64,000 bases of DNA, from assembly GCF_029852145.1 (NCBI RefSeq), contig NC_079976.1, positions 21,354,617 through 21,418,616 on the forward strand. Direction: 5' to 3'. The notes beneath the pieces were generated by a model that saw nothing but the letters and a program-made list of their open reading frames with translations, was not told the origin of the DNA and did no database searches. The stretch is from Microplitis mediator (taxonomy: Eukaryota > Arthropoda > Insecta > Hymenoptera > Braconidae). Below, piece by piece: positions 1-12,737 of this stretch; positions within the stretch are counted from its first letter, which is position 1, and each line of letters opens with the position of its first letter. The position numbers and the translations under genes were made by a program.

Positions 1-330
1 CTGAGCCAGGTTTCCATCATTGTCAAAACCCAAGAAATTAATATTTCTTGTAGGGCTGCGATCCAGTGGCATCATGCCTGTTGTATTTATCTATTTAAAT
101 TATTTATTTTTTTTATTCGCTATTTCACGAGCCGTTGGCGTCGTTTTTTTTTTAGGTTAAAACTTTTTTAGCGCGAACGTCTTGCTAGACCACTTTTGAT
201 CACGTCGGGGTCACCAAATTTAGTGGGTTAGGTCACTTCTACTAATAAATAAAAAAAGGTGATCAGTAATTCGTGGTCTAATAAACTTTATTATTAATAA
301 CACTTAATTTAAACAATATATTTGAATAAA
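1..330 (-). mobile_element. Edge of an LTR retrotransposon, minus strand
   Basis: Read on the minus strand, an open frame starts at the ATG at 75-73 (followed at once by a second ATG) and runs off the left edge after 25 codons with no stop. Upstream of it, at 216-199, lies a perfect 18-nt match to the 3' end of tRNA-Trp, the usual primer-binding site next to a 5' LTR. The order LTR, primer site, leader and start of gag is that of an LTR retrotransposon whose body lies left of the window. The LTR itself should start near 217 and extend right, but I could not find its outer end, so the right boundary here is arbitrary. The 25 visible residues do not identify the superfamily. Confidence 0.6.
199..216 (-). 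other. Primer-binding site complementary to tRNA-Trp
   Basis: On the plus strand this reads ATCACGTCGGGGTCACCA, identical to the last 18 nt of animal tRNA-Trp including the CCA tail. The minus strand therefore carries TGGTGACCCCGACGTGAT, the expected primer-binding site. The match to tRNA-Trp is from knowledge of the tRNA sequence. Confidence 0.75.
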
Positions 331-2103
331 TAATCTCTATGCGTGAACTGCAGCTGGAGCGTCTATACATATATGGATTATTATTATTATTATGATTATT
401 ATTATTCAGGTACTCATGTATCGACTAGGTGATAGTTTTTCCTCTCATCGTTAGTGGCGTCGAGGCGAATGTCGGTACGGCGGTAAACCGCTGTGGCGTG
501 AGCAAGGCGACTGAGCCGCCACATTCAGATCTTGACGGGCGCCATCTATTTTTCGCTATCTGCAACCGTCCTGTATAACCGTAACTGTATTTTGAAAACC
601 TAACATCTATATCCTTCGAAGATAAACAAAATAAACGGTGATAGTCACACGTCTCGATGCGCTCAGTTTTCTCAAATTATGAAAAAAGGGTCGAGGTATG
701 TTCAGGTTGAAAGAATGTTCGTAAACTAATCTATAAAATTAAATAAAATCAAGAATCGACAATAGACGTGAATGAAATAATCGGACATGACTCAGAGGAC
801 CTAGTAGTCCGTAGTATAGCATCCATTAGACATCCGATTTAAGAATGAATACCTGGTTATTACAGTAGAGTTTCCAGTCAGACGACACACATGACGTATC
901 AACAAAATCACACCAGAATAATAAGCTTACAGAAGTTGCGGTAACAATTTTCATAAATAATATTAAATTATTCAATAAAGGTCGGGAATTTCTGTAGATT
1001 CAATTCAGGATTCAAAATACATCAGCACGCGGGCTCCCTGAGCACAGCAACTAGAGTGTCATACTCCGTCCAGATAATTTTTATCTCTAGCACTCGGTAT
1101 CAGCTCGTGACTCTGTCACAGCAAATCACAGACTAGCTACTACTTACCAGCAGTTCCGAAACTCAACTCTCTACCTCTTCATCTCACACCACACTAGTTT
1201 ACTTAATTTTCCCTCTCTTATTCTTTTACTCACGCCTTTAACATGCGCTCTCGCATTTTTTATTCTCTATTCATTCGCACACTTGCCCACTCCCACACCT
1301 AAGACGTAGCTTTATAGGCCTTTCTGAATTGCCACTCCTAATGGGCCCCACAGAGTTAGTGTCAAATTTGGCTTCCTCGAGCATCGCGAACGAGGCCTGC
1401 CACACATAAATATCCGTATCCATACCTCCGCGGTCACTACGTCACCTAAAGAGCTTAGCTCTAGATCCAGGCGTCATCACCAGTTGGGAGACTTGTTACC
1501 TTGGTTATTATCCGTGACTCAGCAAGAGTTCCCATATGGGACTGCTCTTACCGATACACACAACTTAATCGTATTCCAAAACTCTATTATTCCTAGCCGT
1601 ATCATACATGTACTGTAAACTTAACTCCACATTAAACACAACAATACGAACCCATACTGACACGTACCCAATACTTAACTACAAGACACGCTTTGCATAC
1701 TCTTACTCACACTTACCAAATGCTAACCACTTACACCAACAATTACTCGCTACACATGCTTTAACTCAAGCTCACTCCCATCACCCGAACTTTCATGACG
1801 ATATGAGAGTCTTTATTCAAGTCATCTGTACAATCGTAGCCGTTGCAAAATGTAATCATACAAAGTATACAAATGTCCGATCCATTTCTATAAATGACAA
1901 AAGAAAATTTAAGAAATTAGTTCAAGCAACTTCTTATCTTAGTGCCCTGTATAGTCAAGTAAATTGCAATACTTATTTCGCCTTCTTTAAACTTTGGAAT
2001 TTTACTAGTAAATGTAATTCCAGTTTTAACACTGCTGATAACCTTAATTCTTAATCAAATGTTAAGTTAAAATGGTATATAATTTATTTATTGTAAATTT
2101 TAG
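331..2103. other. Probable LTR-derived and intronic sequence, no gene seen
   Basis: This stretch probably contains the LTR of the minus-strand element and then the intron before the nuclear-receptor exon. From about 1000 to 1800 the plus strand is unusually rich in C and T and poor in G. The 148-codon open frame at 1608-2054 lies in this biased stretch; its composition (His, Thr, Asn, Tyr) and lack of domains suggest it is a by-product of base bias. No LTR end or target duplication could be fixed. Confidence 0.4.
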
Positions 2104-2496
2104 CCGGATTTCGTCGCTGCATTACTGCAGTTCACTGCATCTCTGAACGCTTATCAGTTATCAGATGCTGAGCTCGGATTGTTCTCTGGTGCTGTCTTAT
2201 TAAGCGAAAGAAATGGGCTCAATGATGTTAAGGCTGTGCAAAAATTACAAGATCGTTTATTGGAAGGATTGCAAATTCAAAGTAGTAGAAGTCATTCTTT
2301 ATCAAATGATATTATTCCAGTCAGTGGATGTTTACCAACAATTAGTATAACTCAAAGGATACCGGAATTGAGAGCCCTCGGTTCACGGCATGCTAACTTA
2401 CTTGATTGGTTTCGAAGAAACTGGACAAAGCTCAAATTACCACCGTTATTCGCTGAAATATTCGACATTCCGAAGTGCGAGGAAGATCTACAATGA
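2104..2496 (+). CDS. Nuclear receptor, last coding exon (ligand-binding domain C-terminus), E78-like
   Basis: The exon opens after the acceptor TTTTAG at 2098-2103 and reads in one frame to TGA at 2494-2496, giving 130 residues. It matches the second half of a nuclear-receptor ligand-binding domain: the helix carrying LSDAELGLFSGAVLLS, then a helix with a KLQDRLLEGL motif, and the terminal LPPLFAEIFDIP, the position of the AF-2 helix that binds coactivators in this family. The domain is typical of NR1 receptors. The wording is closest, from memory, to arthropod E78 (NR1E, ecdysone-induced), though HR3 or E75-type relatives cannot be ruled out without a search. The upstream exons with the zinc fingers are outside the window. 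A possible polyadenylation hexamer AATAAA lies at 3139-3144. Confidence 0.7.
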   Translation, partial: PDFVAALLQFTASLNAYQLSDAELGLFSGAVLLSERNGLNDVKAVQKLQDRLLEGLQIQSSRSHSLSNDIIPVSGCLPTISITQRIPELRALGSRHANLLDWFRRNWTKLKLPPLFAEIFDIPKCEEDLQ

Positions 2497-4254
2497 ACGA
2501 GTATAAACAAATGTAATTGTTATTTTATTTCTTCGATGTACTTTTACTTAAAGTATTGACTTCTAAACTTCATTGAAAAGTTATCTTCTTTTTTGAAACT
2601 TTTGCTTGCTCAAAGTGATGAATGATACGGGATATTCAATTTACTCATTATTTATTACAATCATATTTTTCGATTCGATAAAGTAAACGCTTTGATAGTG
2701 AGAATGACTATAAGTGAAATTGAATTATAAAGTTATTGAATTATGAATGCGACACAACTATAGTAGATAAACGTATAGTTTAAACTAAGAGTATATGTTG
2801 AAAACAGTATATAATTAATATATATAAATAATATATATAGATTTAAAACTATTACAAAATCTTTGTAACTGCATGTGCTACGTATCTCATTCTATGCAAT
2901 CTATTTTTATTACTTGAGATAGAATGAAACGATAGATTTTATCTCAATGTTGGGCAGAATGAAAAGAAAATACATATCTCTCAGGTTTTCATTTTCTAAA
3001 CATTAAAAATAATTATTGCTATTAATAATAATCAATTATTGACATTTTAGCAAATGATTGTATAAAATTGTAAAATACCATGCGCAACTATTCGTTTGCT
3101 CAGAAAAGCGCAATCATGTCGTTATCCAGTATATGATAAATAAATCTGGAAAAACAAAATCATTAAAACACTGAAATATTCCAAATAAATGTTATCACTT
3201 TACTTGTATAAGAAATGTCATTGATATTGAAGCAAACTTGTTTGTTATTTGATTTTGTATGAAAATGAGTTTTTTTCATCATTAAATATAAACTATTGAC
3301 TATACTTACTTTATTGTTTTTGAAATTGTTGCAAGGGATTTGATATTGACGAATATATTTCATGCACACTTTTTCTGTTTGATTTAGTTAATTAGATAAT
3401 TAAATTTTATAATTTATATTCAAGTAAAAAATCACGATTTCTTAATTATTTACTTCAAATAGTGCGGAAAATTCATATGTATCTATATATATACATATAT
3501 GTAATTGGAAATTTGAAATCAACAGTTTGTGCAAGTTCCAATTATAAAATTAAATGTGCAATACCAGAAAAAATTATTTTTGTTTTCGTTGAAAGTTTTT
3601 CAATTCTTAATGTTATACTTAATAGTTTATTGAATTATTCAATGAAGAAAATTTTTATCAATCTTAAAATATTTTTTAAAGAAAAAAAAATAAAATTAGT
3701 TGAGTTAAAAGGCCATTAGGATGATAAGTATAATGAATTGGACTCCGTTAAACATCTTGATCATATTTCAATGATGAATAGGTACTACTAAATTATTTCG
3801 TTACGATAATAAAAACTGAAAAATAGGAAAATATTTGTTTGACGGAATTGATTAATTCGATTTCTATAAGAATTTAATCTTTTTAAAAAAAATTTTTTTT
3901 TTGAAGCAAAAAAAAATTCAAAAAAATATATATGATCAAAATAAATATTTGATCATAACTTTTTCTGATACCACTACTGCTGGTTGGGTCAGAAACTACT
4001 TAATTCATTTTTCATAGTTTTGCAGTGAAAGAGAGAAGACATCATCTATATTTTTGAATTATTAATAAATTAGAAATAAATTATTGCCAAAGTGGGGCGA
4101 AAAAAATTATTCGATCGTAAAGCACACTCGCACGCTTCGCCTCATGAGTCGTGCAAAAGACCGAAATAACGAAAGTCAATAAAATAAATGGTAATGAGGA
4201 ATATCAATATAAAAAAATTTCTTTCGTGAAATGGTTATTTTCGATACTCATGTG
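2497..4254. other. 3' UTR and AT-rich intergenic DNA
   Basis: The first part should be the 3' UTR of the nuclear-receptor gene. The rest is AT-rich with scattered short open frames that show no domain or splice context. A short GC-richer piece at about 4120-4155 (CGCACGCTTCGCCTCATGAG) resembles one at about 46920-46950 and so is repetitive. Confidence 0.5.
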
Positions 4255-4446
4255 CAAAGGTAGGGGTTTTGACAGGCTAGGAGTGACGTCAGATGTCTGA
4301 TATTGTGGCGCATTCTCAACAGACCAAGGACGTTGTTATAAAGGCGAGCGCACTTAGACCGTATGTTATGTCCGAGGTCTGTTGAGAATATCTCACAATT
4401 TCAAACGAGTTAGGATACTCCTAATTATTCGGAATTTCTACCTTTG
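4255..4446. mobile_element. Small inverted-repeat element (MITE-like)
   Basis: The ends read CAAAGGTAG and CTACCTTTG. Farther in, ATTCTCAACAGACC on the left mirrors GGTCTGTTGAGAAT on the right. The intermediate parts of the arms are diverged. It holds no coding frame. It has the size and shape of a non-autonomous DNA transposon; no target duplication was established. Confidence 0.55.
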
Positions 4447-4935
4447 AACATAACGTATCGAACAAAATTTTTTGTCATATCAACGGCGGACGTTAGATTT
4501 GAAAGAAAAAATATCTCAAAATTTTCATTATTAAAAATTCAATTTAATCAAATAAGGATCGGGGTGTTTACATAAATCAACTGCTAACGTCTATCCGATT
4601 TTCATGCCACCTAGCGAGTGATTGTGAAAGTAAAAGAAATTCTCATACTCTGCAGCATTTGGACATGGACGTGTGGGAATTCAGAGACACATAGAGAGAG
4701 AGAGAGGAGTTACTTTTCCACACGTGTGCTAGGAAAAGTAACTAAACTATAGTTGGTCGGGAATCACATACTTTACTCAGACAAAGTATAGCTCGAAAAT
4801 CTAACTTTCGCGGTTGGTATTACAAAAAAAAATTTATTGACACTCTAGGTTGTCTATTACTTTTATACTTCATGACAAATACAAAACTTACGAAAAAACT
4901 TTAGTTACATTACATCTAAAGAATTGTGAAAACTA

Positions 4936-5207
4936 ACATATGGCTTGGTGATAAAATTATTTACGCATTTTTTGAGCAAAACTTGCGCCAGAAATTTATC
5001 AAAGATACGCATGGCTTGTACCAGATTTGCTCAACAAGTGCTAAGTATATATCGTAGGCCAAAGAAACCGGTAAAGTGACAGAGATAGTTTCATATCGAT
5101 TCTTGAGCAAATCTGGCGTAAGAAATGCATGTGGATTTTTTTAATAAATTTCTGGCTCAAGTTTTGCTCAAGATTTGCATAAGTAATTTTATCAATGAGC
5201 CATATGT
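4936..5207. mobile_element. Palindromic element with ACATATGGCT ends
   Basis: The ends are mirror images (ACATATGGCT and AGCCATATGT), followed on both sides by GATAAAATTA-type sequence and by TTGAGCAAAAC blocks, with ATAAATTTCTGG-type blocks farther in. The arms hold several near copies of the same TTGAGCAAA phrase. No coding frame is present. Confidence 0.55.
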
Positions 5208-5812
5208 TATAAGAATAAATGAATTCTATGAGAAGTGCTATAGTTAAGTATAGGCCTTATACATACAACTATAAGAATCTATCGGCTTTTTTAAGCAGAA
5301 ATAGGGACTTATTTATTTTTTAATTTTGATTTTATAAAACTCAATATAATAGTATTAACTTGAAATTATAGTAGTCCAACATTTAGTTTCATAGCTAAAA
5401 TACTACTTGGAAATTATTGATTGTATATTGATTGCCGCACACTTTTATCTGTTGATTAAGCGTGACGTTTTCGAATTTCTGAAGAGTTAACGGAAACTCG
5501 CGAGAAAATAAATGTTGCCTAATCATGTATAATAACATGTATCATGACATATAGTAGTATCTAAAATTTCATATGGTCATATATAATCATATATAGAACT
5601 ACATATGATCATACATAATCATATCTAAGTTCAACCATGAATATATGTATATAGAATATATAATTAGTTTTGGGGATACATAACTAGTATAAGCTTACAT
5701 CCGAGTAAATACAGATACATATCCATAAGTGCTTAGGCCTGATAATGTCTGGTTGGATATGAGGTAATATATGATTTGATCTACACGGAAAAGAAAAATC
5801 TCTTAAATAGAA
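5208..5812. other. AT-rich intergenic DNA with CATATG/ATATAAT words
   Basis: No gene is visible. From about 5520 to 5650 the sequence is made of repeated CATATATAATCATAT-like words. A stretch around 5703-5725 (GAGTAAATACAGAT) recurs inverted at about 8040-8055, so these two stretches belong to one repeat family. Confidence 0.4.
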
Positions 5813-6151
5813 CCCTAGCAGACCTGATTTACCGTAAATTTACGGTAATTTTACCGTAAATCTACCGTAGAATACTGTGAAATTCGAGTAGATTTACAGT
5901 AAATTACGGTAAATCCACCGTAATTTACGGTAAATCGGTACTTTACCGTGGATTACCGTAAATTACGGCGGGTATACCGTAAATTTACCGTCGAATACGA
6001 TAAATCTACCGTAAAAAATTCGGGTGGATTACCGAATTACCGTAATTTACGGTAGATCCACCGTAATTTACGGTAAATCGGCATTTTACGGTGAATTACC
6101 ATAATTTACGGTGGGTTTACCGTAATTTACCGTAATTTGGGTCCGTTAGGG
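5813..6151. mobile_element. CCC-ended self-similar element, TTACGGTAA word
   Basis: The element starts CCCTAGCAGACCTGATTTAC and ends with the mirrored form CCGTTAGGG, flanked by AA on both sides (5811-5812 and 6152-6153). Almost the whole interior is the word TTACGGTAA/TTTACCGTAAA in direct and inverted copies with short spacers such as ATCG, GGGT and ATCCACC. The inner edge of the terminus is itself a copy of the word. It encodes nothing. It has the same plan as the elements at 12738, 16936, 22020 and 44746. Confidence 0.75.
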
Positions 6152-8282
6152 AATCATCTAAAAGATAGTAATATGTGTTTCATGAAGCCAGTGTAAAACA
6201 AAATCATTGAAAAAAGATTTAAAAATCTTTGACTATTGTATACTCCAAAACGTAACACAATGACGAAATTTTTTTGAGATAGTTGTGATATAGGCCTTAT
6301 CAGTAGAATTTTGTGAAATCGAAATGTGATATTAAGATAGATATCTAGAATTAAATTTTGAAAAATCAGAATTATTAACCGATTGTGAAGCGAGATATCA
6401 ATAATCAAAGTGCACGTAACTGACATAAAGTAAGTCGGATTAACCTAAAAGAAGTCACATTTTCACGTACATTTCAAATAGCTTTTGATAGAATCTTTCC
6501 GAAAACTAATAAAATGTAGGCAAAACAATTATAAATTAAACAGAAATAAAATAATTTTGTCACTGATTAGTAACAAATTTATGAACGTTCGAAAATATCC
6601 ATCCCATATGGATCTAACAAGCAAGCAATAGCACACACTATAGGTGGCATAAAAACTACTCCATAGTTGAGTCTGCAAAAGAATGGGCTTTTCTCCCACT
6701 ATTTAACTATGATAGAGTCCACGACTTTACACTAACGCGTATGCGCAGTGATGACTCAATTGTAGAAAAATGGAGGGAGAATAGCCTTTTCTTTTGCAGA
6801 CTCAACTATAAACGAATTTGAACGTTTAAAAGTATAAAAAAAATCTGGAAAACGGTTGATCCTGCAAGCCAGCTTCAGAACTTCTCATCATTTTCGAGCT
6901 TGAGGAGTTCGAAAACATTGTTGTGATTATATTTTTGAGTTATACAGAATACCGGTGCGCGGGTGCGTGAATCAAAATTTAGTGAAATAATTTAGATACG
7001 ACCAAATAACGTGACATTATTGAGAAAAAATTGGTTTGATAATGATTCATAAAATTTTATAGTTTCATGAAATTTTTTAATTTACGCATTTATAAATGCT
7101 ATAAAGTATTATCGAAAAAACCGTTTCTTACCATTTCTTTTTCCAACGATATCTCTAGAACAAAATAACCAATTGAGATGTTTTTTTGCAACAAACGACA
7201 AGTTTCTAGAAGTTATTCGATTTTGGTCTAGATTCTTAAAGTCTTTTCTGAAAAATTTTGAAAAAACCAAAAAATAAAACTTCTTTTTCCGTATTTCTTA
7301 ATTTTTTCAGCGTCTATTGAATAGAATGATCTAGAGCTCATAGGATAGTTGACTGCTGACAAGCTCTTTTGATAGCCGCAAAAAGCAACTGGTTAATTAG
7401 TTCAAAAGTTTTTTAAGCATATTTTAATAGTATTAAGTCAACTATTGATGTTTTCCTTGAATTCTCAAAAGTTAAAAAAATATTCCATAAAAGTTATAAT
7501 ATTATTAAAAATTTCATTTCAACAGTTAGGATTGAAAAAATTGTTAAAAATGTCGTGGTTAGTCGAATTTTTAATCCACTGGCAATATTACTTGACATTA
7601 ATGGAATTTCATAGTTTTAGGACGATGATATACTTATATGGTTGAGATGATATATCCAACACAGAAAATGCTCCTATCATACCACCTAGATACGATTGAA
7701 TCTTTTCATTTATAACGCTATACCGGACATTCCCTGCTTGAAAAATCCGATAACTTCGTATAGCTAGATGTATAAGGCCCTATATTTAAATAAAGCACTT
7801 CTCATAAAACTTATTAATTCTGATAAAATCTCTATTGGAATTAATGAGAATCTATTGGATTTCATGAGATTTACCAAACAGAGTTATCAGGTCCGTTCGT
7901 GTATTGCATATACGCAATCATATGTTACTTACAATCTTTACTCACTCAGATATATAAAACTATACTGGCTACACATCGTTTGATCTTATCATATACCTGC
8001 ATACATATATCTCGCCATCTAGCGAATTTGGCCATTTATGAATCTGTATTTACTCAAGAGTGAGCCCGCACTAGTTATCTATCGTCAGATATATTTATGA
8101 TATATATGATATATGTATGATTATACATACTATATCTTATTTTATGCATAACCATATTGACTTGTATGTATGACTGTATATAATTATACGGCTATATGTA
8201 TAATCTGGCATAAATTTTTTCTGGCAAAAACGAAGTTGCCGCTTTCTGCCTCCGTCGAAGTGAAAAATAGTATGCACTTCTT
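6152..8282. other. Repeat-rich intergenic DNA, no gene seen
   Basis: This stretch contains a small inverted-repeat element (listed separately at 6663-6809). The remainder is AT-rich with short frames that lack support. At about 8040 there is an inverted partner of the 5703-5725 sequence. I see nothing else with structure. Confidence 0.4.
6663..6809. mobile_element. Small inverted-repeat element (MITE-like)
   Basis: The left end ATAGTTGAGTCTGCAAAAGA is mirrored at the right end (TCTTTTGCAGACTCAACTAT). The arms continue inward with CTTTTCTCCC against GGGAGAATAG. The length of about 147 bp and lack of any frame fit a non-autonomous DNA transposon. Confidence 0.65.
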
Positions 8283-8383
8283 GGGCAGTAATTAAGAAAG
8301 CCTCAGATCATATGTTTGTTGACCTCGGCTTCGCCTCGGCCAACAATTACATGTGGTCTGAGACATTTCTTACTTTAGTGCCC
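8283..8383. repeat. Hairpin with GC-rich core
   Basis: The arms GGGCAGTAATTAAGAAA and TTTCTTACTTTAGTGCCC pair, as do CCTCAGATCATATG and CATGTGGTCTGAG. The centre is CCTCGGCTTCGCCTCGG, far more GC-rich than its surroundings. Similar cores lie at 13135-13250, 19068-19188 and 48222-48330. Confidence 0.55.
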
Positions 8384-8802
8384 TAGCCGTGTAATACACT
8401 ATTTTTCTCGGAAAATCAGATAATTGATAGAAATACATTCATCAATAGCCTCTATATGCATCGATCACTGTCATAAGTCATTTTTATTTACTACAGAAAT
8501 TACTTTTTTGATATTGAATAATTCCTCCTCGGAAATCGTAGAGAAAATTAGAATTCTAAAAAAAAAAATAATATTGGCTAGTTGGAAACAATTTTTTTTT
8601 GACAATATAGCTATGTCAACTATATATTTCAAGAAAGGTAAATAACACTACGAATTAACTTTTGAAATACCTTAGAAAAAAATCATAAAGCTTAAAAAAA
8701 TGTATGTATATATAAGAATTAGAAGAAGTAACTTTATGCTTTTCACAAAATTAAATCATTATTTTAAAAAACAATGATCAAAACTATGTATATCTATATA
8801 TT

Positions 8803-10350
8803 TGGGTCATTCCATGTCAAATCGACAAATTTTTTACCTGACCCCCTTTGATTTCGCTGAAAATTTTCTATCTTTTTCTACCCCCCGAAAGTTATTTTTC
8901 AGATTTTTTTCAAATTTTTTTTCCCGACTCAAAAAAAGTTATGAATTTTTGAAAAAAACCGCTCTTTTATTTTTAAATTGCCAGAACTTTTTCAAAAATT
9001 GACCGTTTGGGAATTTTTTTTTTTCAAAATTTTTGTTTTTAAATGTAGTTTTCGAAAAATAATATGAAAAAATTTTCAGAATCCCAGATATATGAAATAT
9101 TTTAGTTTTTTCGAAAAAACCGTAATTTTCTAAAAGTCCGACCGTTTTTTTTTTTTTTTTTTTTGCTCTAAAAATACTTCAGCTAATTCTGCAATGATCC
9201 CCGTTAATTAAAAGATGTGACGACAATCGCTTCTAATTTTTTTTCTTGATTATAAAAAAATTTTTGTTGAATTTTTGCTGATTTTATATAACTTTGTTAT
9301 GAAATTTTTATTATTTCCTCGTGAAACCTCAAAAGATGAAAAATAAAATTTTATTGGAGAATTTCAAGTGATTATCGTCCAAGAAATTGTTATTTTTTAG
9401 AAAAAAATAATTTTTTTCTCTCATTGACGTTATTTTTTTACTCTTATGGATGTTTTTTTTTGGTACTCAAACATGACAACTTCAAAAAACCATTGGAAGA
9501 TTGTATGGTGCAAGTTAAGATGTTTTCTTCATCAGAAAAATATTTAAATCACAGTACGATGAAGAAAAGAAGGGAATCATCCAGTAAAAAGAGATAATAA
9601 AAATAGGTGTAATGTTGAATTTTAGAATCAAGTATTATGTTAAATAAAAGATAATATAATTTGAAAACATACAAAAAAATGTTTTTAATTTATTTAAAGA
9701 TGTTAAGAGACGGTGAATTTATTTAAGAGTATGAAAAGTCCTTTTTTTTTTACTTTTTTGAAAAAACTAACAATTTCTTGGACGATAATCACTTGAAATT
9801 CTCCAATAAAATTTTATTTTTCAACTTTTGAGGTTTCACGAGGAAATAATAAAAATTTCATAACAAAGTTATATAAAACCAGCAAAAATTCAACAAAAAT
9901 TTTTTTATAATCAAGAAAAAAAATTAGAAGCGATTGTCGTCACATCTTTTGATTAACGGGGATCATTGCAGAATTAGTTGAAGTATTTTTAGAGCAAAAA
10001 AAAAACGGTCGGACTTTGAGAAAATTACGGTTTTTTCAAAAAAACTAAAATATTTCATATATCTGGGATTCTGAAAATTTTTTCATATTTTTTTTCGAAA
10101 ACTACATTTAAAAACAAAAATTTTGAAAAAAAAAAGTTCCCAAACGGTCAATTTTTGAAATAGTTCTGGCAATTTAAAAATAAAAGAGCGGTTTTTTTCA
10201 AAAATTCATAACTTTTTTTGAGGCGGGAAAAAAAATTTGAAAAAATTCTGAAAAATAACTTTCGGGGGGTAAAAAAAGATAGAAAATTTTCAGCGAAATC
10301 AAAGGGGGTCAGGTAAAAAATTTGTCGATTTGACATGGAATAATGACCCA
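8803..10350. mobile_element. Long foldback element with TGGGTCATTCCA end
   Basis: Two arms of roughly 0.55-0.6 kb (about 8803-9400 and 9765-10350) are near-perfect inverted copies around a 0.36-kb spacer. The left end is TGGGTCATTCCATGTCAAAT and the right end is its mirror with a 2-base change. The arms contain runs of A and T and repeat internally phrases such as GAAAAAACCG. The open frames in the arms are mirror images of one another and show no domain. The same TGGGTCATTCCA end is used by the element at 18558-21396, so they form one family. Confidence 0.7.
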
Positions 10351-11367
10351 TATACTTGTTACATTTTTTCAAAGAAAACTTCTTACATGGCCAATGAAAT
10401 ATTCAATTCTCAAACTAATCGTTTCCATCAATTCTTAGAGGATAATTATTTTCTATTTTTTGGTCTTTATTAAAGTAAAAAACTCTCGCATTATGTAAAA
10501 CTTAATAATACTTATACTCTTGTGGCCTTTATTTTGATTATCTAACATATTAAAAATATGTTAATATGTAACAACATATGCATTTCTTGCAACGGCTAGG
10601 GAATATTTTATTATCAAATGCTCACATCCAGTGGTGAATAAACATATCACAATAAATATATATGTACATATATACATTAACATATATATATAGTAGAAAA
10701 ATTTTAATGATCTTATTATATCGATATTAATATAATAAAAAAGTTAATATATCTACTATTATAATGGTCATAATGTTCTCTATGTTATTACTATAAAATA
10801 TTATTATAGAATGATGATGTGTCAGTGGAATTAGTGACCTTTCACAAGTTTCGAAAAAGTAAATTAATTGCAATAATTCAAAATTTCTAGTCTCGATTAC
10901 TTTTTTTAAATTTATGCGGATAAAAGTTCGAATAGTAAAGACAAAATATTAATAGGAGTTTCAAAAAAGTAAGCGTATAAAGTAAAAAGAACGTTGAAAC
11001 GGCCAAAAACTTTGTTATTGATAGAAGTGGATTTATTATACAATGAATGTTATGCGATACATGAAAAAAAAAATGTCTCATTTTTATTTTATTATTTTTA
11101 ATCTTTTTCTGGGTGCTATTTATCATAATATATTGAAATTCTGCTAATATTTTTAATTGTTTTATCACAAATATGTTGTATTAATATTTTTATAACGTTT
11201 TTATAATGTAGACAATTGAAATAATTTTCTTCTTTTATTAAATTAATTGATAGCTGTATAGTTTCTATTACTGTGAAAACTTATCATTGTATAATTAATA
11301 TTATAATGAAAATAAATTATGGATGTATAGCCAAATCGCAGAATCGTTAAAAATATGGTATATATAT

Positions 11368-11419
<52 letters not shown>

Positions 11420-11996
11420 GTTATACATACGTATATACAGCGATTTGGATGAAATTCTACAAATGACTGCTCTATACTGCTAAAGTACAAATGTTTAATT
11501 TAATTACTGTTTATAATCATTACAAATATTATTTATATTTTATTTCGTTTATAATTTTATCATAAAATAAACATTGAATTTACGCATGCTTTTATTTTTT
11601 ACAATAGTACAATCTTAACAAAAATCCCTTTTTCTGAAATGGTGGACTACGAACTTTCATCTTTTTAATTAAGCAATCAAATAATTCTTGATAATAATTC
11701 TCAAAAATACGACGCATGGTTGACTTTTAAATACATTCACTTAAAGTAGATATTAATATTAAACATTTTATGAACAATATATAAACATACGTTAATGTAT
11801 GTTAACATTTTCACAACAGCTTTAAGTTGTGAATCTGCTTGAAAATATTATTCATATTTTAAAGAAATCAATTTTTCGAAATAAATTGTCTGTAATTATG
11901 CTTTATTATTATTATAGCCGGTTTCATGGCGTATCATATTGTCAATTAGAAACGAAATTTCTTGAATAATATAATTTTTTTTTGTTCCCGATGAAA
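10351..11996. other. AT-rich intergenic DNA with a (TA)n tract
   Basis: No gene or element could be defined. A (TA)n microsatellite lies at about 11370-11416. The remainder is low-complexity AT sequence. Confidence 0.45.
11370..11416. repeat. (TA)n microsatellite
   Basis: A nearly uninterrupted run of alternating T and A, preceded by two copies of ATGGTATATATATGG-like sequence. Confidence 0.85.
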
Positions 11997-12395
11997 AAAG
12001 ATTTTATATAATTGTATAGAATTATATATCAATTATATATGGACTATATATAATTATATATAGACTATATATAATTGGATAGAAAAAATGGCCCGATCCA
12101 ATTGTATACAATTTGTATAGAAATTGTATATAATTCTATACAAATTGTATACGATTCTATATAATTATATACAATTCTATATATTGCAATTATATAGAAT
12201 TGTATATAATTATATATAATTTGTATAAAATTGTATATAATTATATATAATTTGTATAAAATTGTATATAATTATATAGACTTGTATACAATTTGTATAG
12301 AATTATATACAATTTCTATACAGTTGTATACAATTGGATCGGGCCATTTTTTGTATATAATTTTATACAATTGTATAAAATCTTTTTTCATCGGG
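11997..12395. mobile_element. CCC-ended self-similar element, ATTGTATA word
   Basis: The ends are CCCGATGAAAAAAGATTTTA and its perfect mirror at 12376-12395, with TT on each side (11995-11996 and 12396-12397). The interior is made of ATTGTATA, ATAATTATATA and AATTGTATAGAATT words in both orientations. A second inverted pair, GGCCCGATCCAATTG and its mirror (about 12092 and 12330), lies inside. The terminus shares the pattern CCCG..AAAAA.GATTTT with the element at 14645. It has no coding capacity; the overlapping frames on both strands are by-products of the palindromic words. Confidence 0.75.
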
Positions 12396-12737
12396 TTGGT
12401 ATTAATGAACATAATTAACAATACGTCAACATAAGTTTCAGTTGAACTCGATAGCACATCGAAGATTGAGTTCATTTAATAAGAATATCAAATATTTTAC
12501 TCTATGTTGGAATTTACAAGAATTTATATATAAAAACAAAATTTTATTTCATATATAGATAATCAATGTTACAAAATGATCGCATGTCTAAAAATGAATA
12601 TTAATATGAAGACTAAGGTTCGTTATCCTCAAATTTCATTAATAATTTCATACGTGTATTAAATTAGTCTACGAAGAATCGGATCAATTCTTTTCATCCG
12701 CAAAAATTTTGGTATCTTATTTATATAATTGTCAACT

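Noticed and set aside
1608..2054. A 148-codon frame starting with ATG upstream of the nuclear-receptor exon
   Set aside because: It lies in a C/T-rich, G-poor stretch, has no domain, and its residue composition follows from the base bias. No splice or promoter context supports it.
8802..10372. Twin Phe- and Lys-rich frames on opposite strands that might be a small protein family
   Set aside because: They are mirror copies in the two arms of one foldback element, made of A/T runs, and show no independent sign of coding.
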